A stretch of DNA of 8,078 nucleotides from Candidatus Woesearchaeota archaeon (lineage in GTDB: Archaea > Nanobdellota > Nanobdellia > Woesearchaeales > UBA10216): NCBI GenBank assembly GCA_016180145.1, contig JACPBT010000013.1:1-8078 (forward strand), in the 5' to 3' direction. Position 1 is the stretch's first letter. Every line of letters starts with the position of its first letter. The notes under the pieces are model-generated. The model was given only the letters and a program-made list of their open reading frames with translations. It was not told the DNA's origin and made no database searches. Below are positions 1 through 5,730 of the stretch, piece after piece. Both the position numbers and the translations under genes were made by a program.

Positions 1-215
1 TTATGGAAACAATAGCGTCCATGATAGCAACATGGAAACAACAACAACTGCCATTGTTCACTACGTTAAAATCCCACTTATAAACCGTTAGCAGATACCT
101 TTTTTATTTTAAGGTAATATTGGGTTATGACAATTGAATTTGTCGTTTTGATTGCTCAAATTGAGTCCATACTCCGCAGCTTGCTGTGATTGGGATTTTT
201 AATTTGTAATATGAG
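1..215. other. Stretch without a supportable gene
   Basis: Every reading frame here is broken into short pieces. The octamer ATGGAAAC occurs at 3-10 and 32-39 (ten-base repeat ATGGAAACAA), and again at 270-277 as the start of the antitoxin gene. A TATA-like sequence lies at 77-86 and reads well on the minus strand, but the only start at the matching distance opens a 17-codon hydrophobic peptide, which I do not call. The stretch may be a decayed gene or the upstream region of a gene outside the window. Confidence 0.4.
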
Positions 216-230
216 CGAAAGGCTTATAAA
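216..230 (+). promoter_or_regulatory. Archaeal BRE/TATA promoter of the antitoxin-like gene
   Basis: A purine-rich BRE-like stretch (CGAAAG, 216-221) is followed by CTTATAAA at 223-230. Transcription would begin near 253, giving a leader of about 16 nt before the ATG at 270. GGT at 257-259, ten bases before the ATG, is a weak Shine-Dalgarno candidate. This is one of the few promoters here that does not place the transcript start on the start codon. Confidence 0.55.
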
Positions 231-269
231 AGCGGGCATTATTCATAATAATAGCAGGTAATGTAGAAA

Positions 270-404
270 ATGGAAACCGTGGTTATTTCAAAAAGGGAGT
301 ATGAACGCTTAAAAAGGCTGGAAGAGATAGACATGGAACTGTTATCGGAGCTTATAGAAGGTTTTAAGGATATTCGGGAGGGGAGGTTAAAACAGTGGGA
401 TTAA
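270..404 (+). CDS. Small antitoxin-like protein (RelB-type partner of RelE/ParE toxins)
   Basis: A complete 44-residue gene beginning METVVISKREYERLKRL and ending GFKDIREGRLKQWD. An N-terminal strand-like segment, a charged helix rich in E, K and L, and a C-terminal 'DIREGRhKxW' signature resemble the short archaeal antitoxins usually encoded directly before a RelE/ParE toxin. Such antitoxins wrap around and neutralise the mRNA-cleaving toxin and often repress their own promoter. It has a TATA box at 223-230. Its stop codon TAA (402-404) overlaps the stop of the oppositely oriented toxin gene, so the pair is convergent, whereas these modules are normally co-directional. The family assignment is from sequence resemblance only. 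Confidence 0.6.
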   Translation: METVVISKREYERLKRLEEIDMELLSELIEGFKDIREGRLKQWD

Positions 405-724
405 TTCCTGTTCTGTGTTGCCCACTCTTCAACTTCTTTTCTGTAAACTTGTAAAAATGTCATTACCGTATTTATTGCAACTTGCTGATCTTTTTTCTCG
501 CTTATCGTAATAAGATAAAGTATAAGATAATCTTCGTATATGAGATAATAAATGCGATGCTGCTCATATTTCTTTTCACTGAAGAAATTGTAATGAAGTG
601 GTTTGCCTGTGAAAGGGTTTTCTTTTAATTTGTTCTTGATTTTCTATATAACTTTTTGTATTTCTGGCGGTAGTTTTGCAAACTTTCTTTCAAATACGCC
701 TGTCTTTAATATGGTGTATGTCAT
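401..724 (-). pseudogene. RelE/ParE-family toxin gene interrupted by an in-frame amber codon
   Basis: Read on the minus strand from ATG at 724, the frame gives MTYTILKTGVFERKFAKLPP, then a TAG stop at codon 27 (646-644). It then continues without further interruption to TAA at 401 (107 residues if the stop is read through). The second part carries family hallmarks: 'NPFTGKPL', 'EQHRIYYLIYEDYLILYLI' and 'ISEKKDQQVAINTV', typical of archaeal RelE-like ribosome-dependent mRNA endonucleases. No ATG or GTG lies near enough after the stop for sensible restart. TAG is the normal stop of truD, fkbp, secE and rps17e here, so recoding is unlikely. A good TATA box survives upstream (748-756). A recent inactivating point mutation (for example from AAG, CAG or GAG) or a sequencing error would explain it. 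Confidence 0.75.
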
Positions 725-747
725 GCAGCCGCTTGCGTATTAGCTCG

Positions 748-756
748 TATTTAAAT
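748..756 (-). promoter_or_regulatory. TATA box of the toxin gene
   Basis: The minus strand reads ATTTAAATA, centred 28 bases upstream of the toxin ATG at 724. This implies a leaderless transcript. The toxin therefore has its own promoter, separate from that of the antitoxin. Confidence 0.5.
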
Positions 757-900
757 CTGCGCAATAAAAGCGTAATTCTTTCAATGCAGGTAAGGTAATG
801 TCAAGTTATGCGTGCCGTGATAACATGCAATACGCTAAACCATTACAACCACTGCCGCCTCAAATAATTTGCCTGACGCGCCTTTGCGTTGTTTAAATAA

Positions 901-908
901 ATATATAA
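901..908 (+). promoter_or_regulatory. TATA box of the hypothetical gene at 933
   Basis: ATATATAA sits in an A/T-rich run (892-909) and is centred about 28 bases before the ATG, which predicts a leaderless mRNA. A second candidate, TTTAAATA at 892-899, would give a leader of roughly 10 nt. Confidence 0.55.
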
Positions 909-932
909 ACAGTCTGCTGATGCCTTCTTCTC

Positions 933-1394
933 ATGGAGAATGATGTTGCTAAGCGTTATGCTGAGCTGGGCAGGAAGTTTAAGCTTCCTGATTTTGGCTC
1001 CTTGGCCGAGTTTGAAGTCTCATGCATAGAGGAGTGTGATTTTCTTCTTGCAAGGCTCAGGGAGCAGATGGTTGACAGGCTGCAGAGCGCTATTGATTTT
1101 CTTTCTGAGATTCTTCAGCCGGACACCACTCTGGCTAATATGTATGAAAGCAGGGTTTTTAGTGAGTCTGATAAGCGCGATGTTTTTGAGGTTTTCAGGC
1201 GTTTGATGTTCTGGAGGCGTGAGGCGCTTCGTGTTTATCTGAAGAATGATGATTCTTCCAATGCAGTTTTTGTGTCTGCTTTCGTTCAGGAGTGGAAGGG
1301 TTTGAAGCTTAAGCTTCTTGAGATTGCTGGCAAGGCGAAGGATTCCTGGGAGTCTGATTCAGAGCAGTCTGAGAAGCTTGGCTATTTTGGCTGA
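933..1394 (+). CDS. Hypothetical helical archaeal protein
   Basis: A soluble protein of 153 residues with no signal peptide or membrane segment. It begins MENDVAKRYAELGRKFKLPDF, is helical and charged throughout (L, E, K and R rich), and has a compact C-terminal tail ending 'KLGYFG'. The conserved-looking core is 'FLLARLREQMVDRLQSAIDF', 'EILQPDT', and the 'VFRRLMFWRREALRVYL' helix. It resembles hypothetical proteins I associate with small-genome archaea, but no function is known to me and no catalytic motif is visible. The start is fixed by the TATA box about 28 bases upstream. The last 13 bases overlap the 3' end of truD on the other strand. Its codons end in T more often than those of the genes to its right (three of four Ile codons are ATT, against mainly ATA in rpl11). 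Confidence 0.75.
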   Translation: MENDVAKRYAELGRKFKLPDFGSLAEFEVSCIEECDFLLARLREQMVDRLQSAIDFLSEILQPDTTLANMYESRVFSESDKRDVFEVFRRLMFWRREALRVYLKNDDSSNAVFVSAFVQEWKGLKLKLLEIAGKAKDSWESDSEQSEKLGYFG

Positions 1395-2392
1395 CCTTGG
1401 CATGCAAGCATCTTCACCGCTATGGTTGCGTAGCTGCCTTTTGGGAGTGTGAAGCTGATTTTTGATTTTTTTGCTCCTTCGTTAAGCTCATCCTGCTCAA
1501 CGCAGCCGATTTCAAGATTTTTTATGCTGACAAATGCAGCTCTCAGGCTGCCTTCGCTGGTTGCTTCGGGCAGTTGCCTTATTATGAAGTTTCTTGGCGT
1601 TATTCCTTCTGCTTTCATTTCTTCAAGCATTAATTCGCTTATTTCGCCTTTTGTTGTTTCTGTTCCGAATCCTATGATTGGTATTTTGCAGTTTGGCATT
1701 TTTTGTGCGGGGAACAGCATTTCTCCCCTGCTGTATTTTACGGCAGAGTGGTTGCGTGAGTGCTTTTTGATGTGGCTGGCAAGCATCCTGTTGAATAGCA
1801 GCGACTGGTAGGCATGAACATAGAGCAGCAACTGGCTTTTGTGCATTCTTCTTAGGTTTTCTTCAGGGAATTTTTTTATTGCCTCGTTGATTTTTCCCTG
1901 CACAATCATTCTTCCGAGTTCTGGGTTTTTTGCGCTGAATCTCTGCTCGTCAAAGTAGTTTGGCATGGAGTAACTGTTTTTCTTCAGCCGGGCTGCGTTT
2001 TTTAGTATTTGGGCGCAGTCGCTTTCCGCAAGGTTTCTGAGAGTTATTGTAAATTTGTTGGCTTTCAGCTTTCCAACTGCTACCGCCTCTGTTCCCCTTC
2101 CTGCGTAGCTTAGTTTTATGCCGGAAATGTTAAGATTTTGCGCTTTTTCAGGTTGCGCCTTATTTAAGGATATGAGCTGTGTTGTTATTGCATGCTTGTC
2201 TTTGTTTCCTGCCCAGCCTATTTGCTTTATGCTTATGCCCAGCTTTGCTGCTATCAGTTCTGCGGCTTGCAGTGTGTTCAGTCCTGTCTTTTCAAGGGTG
2301 AAATAGGTGTAATCTCCTTTGCCTTCGTCTTTTAGTAAAGGTATTTCTTCAACTATGAAGTCTTCAGGCTTTTGTTTTATCTTGTAACTCAT
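1382..2392 (-). CDS. truD: tRNA pseudouridine synthase TruD
   Basis: TruD/Pus7-family enzyme that isomerises a uridine in tRNA (position 13 in characterised bacterial members) to pseudouridine in the cytoplasm. Motifs from ATG 2392 (336 residues): 'KQKPEDFIVEEI' near residues 6-17; the family signature 'GNKDKHAITTQ' at 62-72, with catalytic Asp at about 65; 'PNYFDEQRFS' at 144-153; 'AYQSLLFNRML' at 194-204; and C-terminal 'LPKGSYATIAVKML'. The length fits the family. A TTG seven codons upstream (2413) is in frame, but it would overlap the preceding gene. The ATG lies 4 nt after that gene's stop and directly precedes the conserved N-terminus, so I chose it. It is probably co-transcribed with the membrane protein gene at 2397-2951. 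The stop is TAG, and the 3' end overlaps the convergent gene by 13 bp. Confidence 0.95.
   Translation of the reverse strand: MSYKIKQKPEDFIVEEIPLLKDEGKGDYTYFTLEKTGLNTLQAAELIAAKLGISIKQIGWAGNKDKHAITTQLISLNKAQPEKAQNLNISGIKLSYAGRGTEAVAVGKLKANKFTITLRNLAESDCAQILKNAARLKKNSYSMPNYFDEQRFSAKNPELGRMIVQGKINEAIKKFPEENLRRMHKSQLLLYVHAYQSLLFNRMLASHIKKHSRNHSAVKYSRGEMLFPAQKMPNCKIPIIGFGTETTKGEISELMLEEMKAEGITPRNFIIRQLPEATSEGSLRAAFVSIKNLEIGCVEQDELNEGAKKSKISFTLPKGSYATIAVKMLACQGQPK
1459..1472 (+). terminator. Possible T-tract terminator for the 933-1394 transcript
   Basis: Runs of five T (1459-1463) and seven T (1466-1472) on the plus strand lie about 65-80 bases after the stop of the hypothetical gene, within the 3' part of the opposing truD. 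Archaeal RNA polymerase can terminate at such T-rich non-template tracts. No hairpin is needed or seen. The tract may equally be chance within coding sequence. Confidence 0.3.
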
Positions 2393-2396
2393 TTTT

Positions 2397-2951
2397 TCAG
2401 AGTATGTTTGCAATGAATGGCGCTATTCTTGTGAAAAGTATAAGGTTTATAATAAAGTTTGTGCCTTCGTATGGCAGGTTCCATGAGAGCTGCCCTCCTG
2501 TTGCAAGGCTCAGTGCGAGAAGTGATATGTTGTAGATTGCTGTGAGCGTTATGCCGAGTGTTGCTATGTCTGCTGTTGGGAAGAGGGCTGCGAGGGCTGC
2601 TATGGCTGATATTGCAATTGCGCTTATCGGCAGCTTTTCGTCTATTCTTCCTATGAGTATTTTGCCGAGCAGTGTGGATGTTATCCCGACTGCGAGTCCT
2701 GCTGCCATGCCGTGTGTGTATGCCATGAGGATTGTTGAGAGTTTTACCAGTTCAAAGTTTATTGGCACGCTGACGTAGTTGAAGTAAAAGGTTGAGAAGG
2801 ATGCTGCTGCAATTAGTGCGGCTGCAAGGATGATTGTTTTTATTGGCGCGCCGGATATCAGGGATGCTATTATGACTATTGCTGCCGCCAGGGCTATTTT
2901 TGCAATGTGCTTCCTTAGGAATCCGTATGCCTTTTGCCTGCCTGTTTCCAT
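2397..2951 (-). CDS. Multi-pass membrane protein of unknown function
   Basis: 184 residues with a short basic N-terminus (METGRQKAYGFLRKH, predicted cytoplasmic) and roughly five to seven hydrophobic segments, near residues 17-34, 37-57, 68-79, 81-100, 108-124, 129-149 and 163-183. Noticeable motifs are 'YTHGMAAGLAVGITSTLLGK' (a Gly-rich pair of helices) and the C-terminal 'EGTNFIINLILFTRIAP'. Length, helix count and the G-x-x-x-G pattern recall ECF-transporter S components or MreD-like proteins, but no diagnostic ligand or family motif lets me choose, and I assign no substrate. The ATG is supported by a TATA box about 27 bases upstream (leaderless). truD follows 4 nt after its stop, so the two form an operon. 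Codons are rich in ATA, like the other core genes. Confidence 0.85.
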   Translation of the reverse strand: METGRQKAYGFLRKHIAKIALAAAIVIIASLISGAPIKTIILAAALIAAASFSTFYFNYVSVPINFELVKLSTILMAYTHGMAAGLAVGITSTLLGKILIGRIDEKLPISAIAISAIAALAALFPTADIATLGITLTAIYNISLLALSLATGGQLSWNLPYEGTNFIINLILFTRIAPFIANIL

Positions 2952-2973
2952 GCTTTTCGCATGTTTTGGTTTG

Positions 2974-2981
2974 CTTAAATA
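2974..2981 (-). promoter_or_regulatory. TATA box of the membrane protein–truD operon
   Basis: The minus strand reads TATTTAAG, centred about 27 bases upstream of the ATG at 2951, so the first transcribed base should coincide with the start codon. Confidence 0.6.
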
Positions 2982-2987
2982 GTTTGT

Positions 2988-3020
2988 TGATTGCCAATAA
3001 AGACCGGTAATGGCAAATCA
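2988..3020. promoter_or_regulatory. Imperfect inverted repeat between divergent promoters (operator candidate)
   Basis: TGATTGCCA (2988-2996) and TGGCAAATCA (3011-3020) are inverted copies that differ by one inserted base, separated by 14 bases. TTGCCA/TGGCAA is a perfect six-base core. The element lies just upstream of both divergent TATA boxes, where a dimeric regulator could act on either operon. The arms are short and could be chance. Confidence 0.3.
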
Positions 3021-3028
3021 CAGCTAAA

Positions 3029-3036
3029 TTTAAAAA
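3029..3036 (+). promoter_or_regulatory. TATA box of cmk
   Basis: TTTAAAAA, centred 26-27 bases before the ATG at 3059. This geometry favours 3059 over the upstream in-frame ATG at 3044, which lies only about 12 bases from the box centre and would not be in the transcript. Confidence 0.6.
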
Positions 3037-3058
3037 CTCCTGCATGGCTGTTGTATGC

Positions 3059-3592
3059 ATGATAATAACTGTCTCAGGGGATGCCGGGGCTGGAAAAAGC
3101 ACTGCGGCGGGGCTTGTCGCAGTGAAACTCGGCTACAGGCACTACTCAGTTGGTGATTTGATGAGGGAAATCGCAGGGAAGCGAAGGCTCACCCTTCTTG
3201 AGGTAAGCAGGCTTGCGGAGAGGGACAGAAGCATAGATACCGAGCTTGATAACATGCAGGTAAAGCTTGGAAAGGATGAGGACAGCTTTGTGCTTGACAG
3301 CAGGCTCGGCTACCATTTTATACCAAACTCTTTTAAGGTATTTCTTAAAGTTGGTACAAGCGAGGCGGCACGGCGCATATTCGGCGACAAAAGAAAGCTG
3401 GAGAGGGAGAACAAGACTCTCATGGACACAGTGAAAAATATCAGGCAGAGGAAGAAATCTGAAATACAGAGATACAGAAAATACTATTCTCTTAACCCTT
3501 ATGATGCAGGGAACTACGACCTTGTGCTTGACACCACAAAACTGACTCCGGAAGAGACTGCGATGAAAATAATAGCGGCACTGCCAAAATAA
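3059..3592 (+). CDS. cmk: Cytidylate kinase (archaeal Cmk type)
   Basis: P-loop NMP kinase of 177 residues that transfers phosphate from ATP to CMP/dCMP, feeding CDP into RNA, DNA and lipid precursor synthesis. It begins MIITVSGDAGAGKST, with the Walker A loop at residues 7-15. 'YSVGDLMREIA' (29-39) fits the NMP-binding region. 'FVLDSRLGYHFIP' (77-89) is the family's 'DSRL' motif, followed by the strand 'FKVFLKV'. The Arg/Lys-rich segment 105-140 (RRIFGDKRKLEREN, RQRKKSEIQRYRKYY) is the lid region. The end 'NYDLVLDTTKLTPEE' is typical of archaeal Cmk. An in-frame ATG at 3044 would add MAVVC, but promoter spacing and family N-termini favour 3059. In many archaea cmk sits in the secY/ribosomal cluster; here it stands beside fkbp. 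Confidence 0.93.
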   Translation: MIITVSGDAGAGKSTAAGLVAVKLGYRHYSVGDLMREIAGKRRLTLLEVSRLAERDRSIDTELDNMQVKLGKDEDSFVLDSRLGYHFIPNSFKVFLKVGTSEAARRIFGDKRKLERENKTLMDTVKNIRQRKKSEIQRYRKYYSLNPYDAGNYDLVLDTTKLTPEETAMKIIAALPK

Positions 3593-3598
3593 GAAGCT

Positions 3599-3606
3599 TT
3601 TTAAAA
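3599..3606 (+). promoter_or_regulatory. TATA box of the FKBP gene
   Basis: TTTTAAAA within the near-palindrome GCTTTTTAAAAAAGC (3596-3610), centred 26-27 bases before the ATG at 3629. It starts only six bases after the cmk stop, so fkbp can be transcribed on its own despite the tight spacing. Confidence 0.6.
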
Positions 3607-3628
3607 AAGCCGTGTTTCTTCAAAAGCT

Positions 3629-4303
3629 ATGGCTGATGTTCTGAAAAAAGGCGATTTTGTTGAACTTGACTACACAGGCAGGCTGGCTGAAGATGGCGTT
3701 GTGTTTGACACCACCTTTGAGGACGTGGCGAAGAAAAACGGCCTTTTTCAGGAGGGCACAAAATACGGGCCTGTGAAGATATGCCTCGGCCAGAGACAGG
3801 TAATAGAAGGGCTGGACGAGGGGCTTATAGGACGGGATATAGGGAAGACATACAAATTCCGGATACCGCCTGAAGGCGCTTTCGGGCAGAAAGATGCGCG
3901 CCTGATACAGCTCATAGCCACAAGCAAATTCACAAAGCAGGAAATAGCCCCGATGCCCGGATTGCAGGTGAACATAGACGGGATGCTTGGGACAATAAGA
4001 ACAGTAAGCGGCGGAAGGACGCTGGTTGACTTCAACCACCCGCTTTCGGGGAAGGAGATAGAATACGAGGCAACGCCAAAACGGGTAATCACTGAAACTG
4101 CAGAAAAGTTAAATGCGATTATGAATATTCTCGGCATAAAAATGGAATACACGCTTGAGGGGGAGAAGCTGACTTTCAAATCTGACTCGCAGGTTCTCAG
4201 GCAAAATGAGGAGGCAATAACAAAAGCAGTTAAGGAAGCAATACCTGAAATAAAGGATGTTTCATTTGAGACAAAAGCCGTTGAAGGCAGCCAACTTCAA
4301 TAG
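3629..4303 (+). CDS. FKBP-type peptidyl-prolyl cis-trans isomerase, long archaeal form
   Basis: Cytoplasmic folding catalyst and chaperone of 224 residues that isomerises Xaa-Pro bonds. The N-terminal FKBP core shows 'GDFVELDYTGRLAEDGVVFD' (8-27, with Tyr15 and Asp27 at expected pocket positions) and 'GQRQVIEGLDEGLIGRDIGK' (54-73), followed by 'PPEGAFG'. A flap-type insert (about residues 86-125), as in SlyD-like FKBPs, precedes the return strand 'VDFNHPLSGKEIEYEATPKR' (133-152). Residues 153-224 form the extra C-terminal domain of the long archaeal FKBPs. No signal peptide is visible. It has its own TATA box and a leaderless start, and may also receive read-through from cmk. The stop is TAG. 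Confidence 0.93.
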   Translation: MADVLKKGDFVELDYTGRLAEDGVVFDTTFEDVAKKNGLFQEGTKYGPVKICLGQRQVIEGLDEGLIGRDIGKTYKFRIPPEGAFGQKDARLIQLIATSKFTKQEIAPMPGLQVNIDGMLGTIRTVSGGRTLVDFNHPLSGKEIEYEATPKRVITETAEKLNAIMNILGIKMEYTLEGEKLTFKSDSQVLRQNEEAITKAVKEAIPEIKDVSFETKAVEGSQLQ

Positions 4304-4458
4304 GCGGAACTCACGTTGTTCTGGTTTTCATTTTTGCTGCCTTGTTTTCAGTGTTTGTGCCGCGTTTGTTCAGTGAAAAAGTCACACTTTCTTCTGTAAT
4401 TCGGAAGGCGTTCAGCATTGCTTTGGTTATGGCTGGCGTTTATCTTATCAGTAGATGA
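4303..4458 (+). pseudogene. Headless remnant resembling an EamA/DMT-type transporter C-terminus
   Basis: An open frame of 51 codons immediately after fkbp encodes two hydrophobic helices around a short loop: 'VVLVFIFAALFSVFVPRLF', 'SEKVTLSSVIRKAFSIAL' and 'VMAGVYLISR', then TGA at 4456-4458. The pattern 'xxEKvTLxxhhxxAhxIAhhhAGVYLIxR' is the classic last-helix ending of EamA-family drug/metabolite transporters, whose full proteins have about ten helices and 280-300 residues. No ATG, GTG or TTG lies upstream of the first helix, and the frame is closed by a TGA inside fkbp (4282-4284), so no full gene is present. I read it as the surviving 3' end of a deleted gene. Its T-rich codons fit both a membrane protein and foreign or decaying DNA. 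Confidence 0.5.
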
Positions 4459-4510
4459 TTTGTTTTAAATAGTGACGACAAAAATTGAAAGCAGGAATAA
4501 AGGTGATAAT

Positions 4511-4520
4511 AAAATATAAA
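4511..4520 (+). promoter_or_regulatory. TATA box of ftsZ
   Basis: AAAATATAAA in an A/T-rich stretch. Initiation would fall near 4543, leaving a leader of about 34 nt, unlike the leaderless promoters of the neighbouring genes. A second A/T box (TTTTAAATA, about 4462-4470) lies further upstream. Confidence 0.5.
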
Positions 4521-4548
4521 TAGTAGTGCAGCCACTGGAAGACTTGGA

Positions 4549-4570
4549 TTTTTTTTAGGGGTCAAAAGGT
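4549..4570 (+). promoter_or_regulatory. ftsZ leader: T8 tract plus Shine-Dalgarno
   Basis: Eight consecutive T (4549-4556) lie just inside the predicted transcript start, followed by AGGT (4567-4570) six bases before the ATG at 4577. The AGGT site decides for 4577 over the in-frame ATG at 4598. The T tract could terminate transcripts coming from upstream, or affect early elongation of the ftsZ transcript. Confidence 0.45.
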
Positions 4571-4576
4571 AAATAC

Positions 4577-5677
4577 ATGGGAACAGTAATCTTAAGCATG
4601 ACAGGCGAAACAAAGGCTGCGCCGAGAACTTCTGCAGTGGACGCAGAGCTTGAGGAAATGCTCTCAAAGCAAAGGGCAACCATTAAGGTAATAGGGACAG
4701 GCGGGGCAGGAAACAACACAGTCACAAGAATAGCGGAAGTTGGAGTGGTGGGGGCAGAAGTTCTTGCTATCAATACTGATGCGCAGGATTTGCTTTACAC
4801 TACTGCTGACAAGAAAATACTCATAGGAAAAGAGCTTACTCACGGACTTGGGGCAGGTTCAGACCCGAAAGTGGGTGAAGAGGCTGCCAAAGAGTCAGAG
4901 CATGACATAAAAGCTGCTCTTGAAGGCGCAGACATGGTATTCATAACCTGCGGTCTTGGAGGGGGAACAGGCACAGGCTCAGCGCCTGTAGTGGCGAGCA
5001 TAGCAAAAAAGCTCGGCGCACTCACAGTAGGGGTAGTGACAATGCCATTCGCAATGGAAGGCAACAGGAGATATGATAACGCGCTCATAGGGCTTGAAAA
5101 GATGGAAAACATAGTGGATACACTCATAGTCATACCAAACGACAAGCTTCTTGAACTGGCACCTGACCTGCCGCTTCTCACAGCATTCAAGGTGGCAGAT
5201 GAGATACTCACAAACGCAGTCAAGGGAATAGCAGAAATGGTAACAAAAGCAGGGCTGATAAACCTTGACTTTGCTGACATAAAAGCGGTAATGAGCGGCG
5301 CAGGAGTGGCGCTTATAGGCGTAGGGGAGTCTGACTCGGAAAACAGGGCGGTGGAGGCTGTGGAGAAGGCAATAAACAACCCGCTGCTTAATGTGGATGT
5401 TGCAGGAGCAAACGGCGCGCTCATAAATGTTTCAGGCGGGCCTGACATGACTCTTGAAGAGGCGAGAAAGGTTGTTGAAACTGTAAGCCAGAAGCTGGAT
5501 GTAAATGCCAAGATAATATGGGGCGCACAGATATATGAAGACCTTCCTAAAGTGATAAGGACTATGCTTATAGTCACAGGCGTGAAGTCAGAACAGATAT
5601 TCGGCAAGGAAAGGCTGCACTCGCTGGAGAAAAAGCGTGAGATAGAGACTGAGCTTGGAATAGAGTTTGTTGACTGA
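4577..5677 (+). CDS. ftsZ: Cell division protein FtsZ (archaeal FtsZ1-like)
   Basis: Tubulin-like GTPase of 366 residues that polymerises into the division ring or scaffold. A short variable N-terminus (1-34) precedes 'IKVIGTGGAGNNTVTR' (36-51). Then come 'AINTDAQDLL' (64-73), 'GKELTHGLGAGSDPKVGEEA' (84-103), the GTP-binding signature GGGTGTGSAP (128-137), 'PNDKLLELAP' (187-196) and the synergy loop 'NLDFADIKAVM' (229-239), whose Asp residues complete the catalytic site of the next subunit. The C-terminal domain ends soon after 'IIWGAQI'; the tail is short, without an obvious bacterial FtsA/ZipA-binding peptide. The position directly before secE–spt5–rpl11 matches the archaeal FtsZ1 locus. 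It has its own promoter and Shine-Dalgarno. A second FtsZ, common in archaea, is not in this window. Confidence 0.95.
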   Translation: MGTVILSMTGETKAAPRTSAVDAELEEMLSKQRATIKVIGTGGAGNNTVTRIAEVGVVGAEVLAINTDAQDLLYTTADKKILIGKELTHGLGAGSDPKVGEEAAKESEHDIKAALEGADMVFITCGLGGGTGTGSAPVVASIAKKLGALTVGVVTMPFAMEGNRRYDNALIGLEKMENIVDTLIVIPNDKLLELAPDLPLLTAFKVADEILTNAVKGIAEMVTKAGLINLDFADIKAVMSGAGVALIGVGESDSENRAVEAVEKAINNPLLNVDVAGANGALINVSGGPDMTLEEARKVVETVSQKLDVNAKIIWGAQIYEDLPKVIRTMLIVTGVKSEQIFGKERLHSLEKKREIETELGIEFVD

Positions 5678-5722
5678 GAACAGGTTCTTCTGTCATTAAG
5701 TCTGCCTGGCAAAATCGTAAGC

Positions 5723-5730
5723 TTTAAAAA
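5723..5730 (+). promoter_or_regulatory. TATA box of the secE–spt5–rpl11 operon
   Basis: TTTAAAAA flanked by GC and GG, centred about 28 bases before the secE ATG at 5755. It predicts a leaderless operon transcript independent of ftsZ, whose stop lies 45 bases upstream. Confidence 0.6.

Noticed and set aside
1..54. 17-codon hydrophobic peptide on the minus strand downstream of a TATA-like box at 77-86
   Set aside because: Too short and without homology; the promoter match alone is not enough to call a gene.
127..189. 20-codon frame beginning MTIEFVVLIA on the plus strand
   Set aside because: Short, no ribosome site, no recognisable function.
780..900. Co-directional antitoxin upstream of the minus-strand toxin
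   Set aside because: All minus-strand frames here have stops and none has a start with antitoxin-like sequence; only a promoter is seen.
1449..1811. Open frame of 120 codons on the plus strand inside truD
   Set aside because: Low-complexity translation with no domain, fully antisense to a well-supported truD.
2393..2413. Longer TruD start at TTG 2413
   Set aside because: It would overlap the preceding gene by 17 bases with a rare start codon; ATG 2392 sits 4 bases after that stop and just before the conserved N-terminus.
3748..4179. 143-codon open frame antisense to fkbp, and a second one at 3620-4039
   Set aside because: Both are mirror frames of the FKBP gene with no promoter and no recognisable protein features.
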